In this document: one piece after another, positions 61,550-64,000 of the stretch
How positions within the stretch are numbered: position 1 is the first letter of the stretch
Layout: each line of letters begins with the position of its first letter
NCBI GenBank assembly: GCA_013398015.1
Contig: VZRR01007592.1
Location: 62,001-126,000, forward strand
Source: Oreocharis arfaki
Lineage: Eukaryota > Chordata > Aves > Passeriformes > Paramythiidae
Direction of reading: 5' to 3'
Length of the DNA: 64,000 nucleotides
The notes under the pieces: model-generated
The model's input: the letters and a program-made list of their open reading frames with translations, nothing else
Databases searched by the model: none
What the model was told of the DNA's origin: nothing
Position numbers and translations under genes: made by a program

Positions 61550-64000
61550 TGATAATTATGTCTCACTTCAGCCAGACTAGGAAGGTGGATATGATGTCCA
61601 GTCCCAGTACTGCAGCACTTTAAAATTTTAAATTAGATACAACTCAAAACATTTCCCAGACCCTGTTGCATGCAGACAGTGGTTTATATTTTTCTGGTTT
61701 ATGCTTACTACCAGCTTTGAAGCCAGGGCTGCTCTGTTATACCTCACATGCAACAGCAAATGCTGCAAGACTTTTGATGTGCTCCTCCTCTCAAAAAATT
61801 AAATAAGATTTTGGACTTATGTCTGGTCTTGCTGACTCCAAAGGCCATGATTCTTTCAGTGGCCCATGGAAGTGATTTTGGGGTTTGTCTGGCATGGCCT
61901 CCTATTAATACTGTCTTCGCTGTATGTCCTTGTGAACTATGGCCAGATTCCCTATAAATTGCATAAAATGGCAGCCTGTAAGGCTGCATTCAAATGGGTA
62001 CAAGGTACAATTCAAATGGATAGAACAAGGCTGGTGCTGACTTTCTGTTTGGTACTCTTCTTGATCGCACTGGAGTCACTCCTGCATTATTATCTTGCTG
62101 AGCTGTGGATACAGCCTCAGAGGAGAGAAGCCTTAAGCTCATAATGCTTAAAAGATGAGATAGAAGAGCTTGCCAAAATGCTACACAGTGATGGCCATCC
62201 AGAATGAAATTATTTCGAATGCCTTTGTTGTGCATTCCAAGTACATGCCGGTGGAGATGCAACTCACCAGCACTACTTTCGCGTCACAAATCTGCCAGTA
62301 TAGTCCACAGAGTTCCATCAGCTTTGAAAGTGGTGCCACTGCCTAGTAACAGTGTGGCTCTACTTCAAATAAAACATTTGGGACACACAGGGACCAGTGA
62401 ACCTGGTGTCGCTACATGGGGGAAATTCTTCTGCCACCTATCAAACACCTGGCCCTCACTTCTGCCCTCACTTGCACACTTGCTATACCACCGGATGTCT
62501 TTTTTCTCTTTATTAGGAACTTAGGTGAAATCCAGCCTTGGACAAAGAGATGAAACAAAGACTTTCACCATGATGATAAAGTGGGATTTTTACATAAACA
62601 TGAAGTTTATCCTTTTTCAAGGGAAATCTGATCCATGAGCATAAGCTGAAACAAAAAGAAATGTTCAAAACCGTAACAGTGACACAGGTACAAACTGTAT
62701 GCACTATTAAAATTAATTCCAGGAAAACAAGATACAATAACTCTCTGATTTACTCTGCCTCGAGATTTTCTAGAGAAGTTATGATTTGCTGTAAAATAAT
62801 TAGTAGGTGATAATCATCTTGCTGTCAGATCCTAGTGGAAGAAAGATGTTTTTATGATAAGAGCAACTACTTGGCCTTAACTATCTTAACTTCAGGACAG
62901 CTGCCCATTAGAACTCCATTAGAACTGAACAAGGCAGCGAACATTCAGCTCCATCCAGAAAACTGACTTTTAGAAGGAAAGCCCAATTGGAAAGCATAGA
63001 AAAAACAACTCAACACGTTATCTAAAGGTTTGTCCTAAAAACATTTTGGCAGTAAGGGAAGGGAGAAGTCATAGATACAGACAGGAGCAAATATTTAAGT
63101 CTCTGTATCTAGAATTTCTTTCCATTTTTGCTAGTCCAGTATTTGCAAAGTTCCTTAGGCATGTGTTATAGCAAATGCAAATATATAGGAATTGTCTTGG
63201 CAAGAAGTAAACAGCAAGTCCTATGCAGCCCTCCACAATGGAGAGAAAATACATCCTTCTACATTTGGGGAAGGATTGAAGGGACAGTACAAGAGGAGAG
63301 GCTTCTAATCACCCTTAAAAGACTGAGAGACATTCTCCAGAAATATGCCTTCCTTGGCTTTTCTTCCAGAGTACTCCTCTGCCTACACTCCTGGACTTTC
63401 TTATCCTCCTACATAATTCTGGGCTTGTAAACCTGAAACTTTTGGTGACAAGTTTCTTCAGCTCATTGACAGGGTATTCACAGGCACATGGCACAATTCC
63501 AGAACAAAAAAGTCCTGGAGATTTTGGTTTTCGGCCATGGTTCTCACAAACAGAGGCCTGTCTGGTTCTCATAGAACCCTTCCATGTAGAGTTTTACTGT
63601 AACACTACGCAAGTTACATGCCTGGGGTAGGTTGGGGAGATGCTCTACAGAAGGGCAGTGGAGTATCAAGGGGGAAAGAGCAAAAATAATGGGAAGAAAG
63701 AAGCAGATAGGTGAAACTGGAGATGCAAAAAGCTATCTCTCAGGTAATTGACAGGTAGACGTGCTTTGCCAGCAGCCATGAAAGGCACTGGTGAGAGTCC
63801 ACTGAGGGTAAAACAACATGCAAAGGTTGTGGGCTGAAGAAATTGGGCTTGCAACATTAAGCAGTTCTGTAATGCATGGTGTCAGCACGCCTGTAGAACT
63901 CCTTTGATCTACAGCTGATCCCAGGTTTTTGTTGCTTGCAGTAACTTGGGAGGACTAGAGGGTTAAATTGTATTTTGGGGTTAGGAGGCTCTCTGCGTTT

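Larger units (their letters stand above)
25190..64000 (-). other. WNT7B: WNT7B intron 1 (partial) and possibly upstream DNA
   Basis: Sequence 5' of exon 2 in the direction of the gene. Exon 1 should encode a start like MHRNFRKW followed by a hydrophobic signal peptide and end with a GT donor. No such stretch and no CpG-rich promoter island were seen, so exon 1 is probably beyond 64000. That would make intron 1 longer than 38.8 kb. If exon 1 was missed, part of this interval is intergenic. Unique stretches without anything recognised include 25220-27800, 28920-34000, 37150-41180, 41240-48570, 52420-60880 and 61560-64000. Confidence 0.65.

Noticed and set aside
25190..64000. Search for let-7 precursors, known from memory to lie upstream of WNT7B in mammals
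   Set aside because: I saw no TGAGGTAGTAGGTT core or its complement. The cluster is probably farther away.

Overview
This looks like non-coding vertebrate DNA, most likely from a bird (archosaur lineage). The support is one clear vertebrate Wnt exon with canonical splice sites, several CR1 LINE 3' ends including one that ends in the avian-type ATTCTATG tail, AT-rich unique sequence without CpG-island character, and no dense coding anywhere. No bacterial-type gene organisation, operon, CRISPR array, tRNA or rRNA was seen.

The only protein-coding sequence I can support is exon 2 of WNT7B on the minus strand at 24963..25189. It encodes 75 complete codons plus one split base at each end, and is bounded by an AG acceptor with a pyrimidine tract and a GTAAG donor. 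The gene runs right to left. Sequence left of 24963 is therefore WNT7B intron 2 (exon 3 was not found in 1..24962), and sequence right of 25189 is intron 1, possibly continuing into the region upstream of the gene (exon 1 was not found in 25190..64000).

Layout: 1..24962 is intron 2. It holds an old degenerate CR1/L3-like LINE in reverse orientation (about 2660..4200), a probable solo LTR in reverse orientation (about 6037..6481), small CR1 tail relics near 6838 and 15690, a MIR-like SINE (about 12552..12660), microsatellites, and otherwise unique DNA. 24963..25189 is the exon. 25190..64000 is intron 1 or upstream sequence. It holds a MIR/L2-type tail near 27810, five CR1 3' ends (34011, 36935, 48575, 49157, 52181; both orientations), long A tracts, a possible retrocopy 3' end near 41200, a possible ancient repeat tail near 60885, and a compact hairpin/direct-repeat cluster at 61438..61549.

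Nearly all open frames of 60-220 codons here look like chance frames in non-coding DNA. None except the Wnt exon resembles a protein I recognise. The longest, 35792..36463, is listed only as an observation. I found no new biological system. The items most worth checking are the Wnt exon and its regulatory introns, the LTR, the hairpin cluster and the palindromes.
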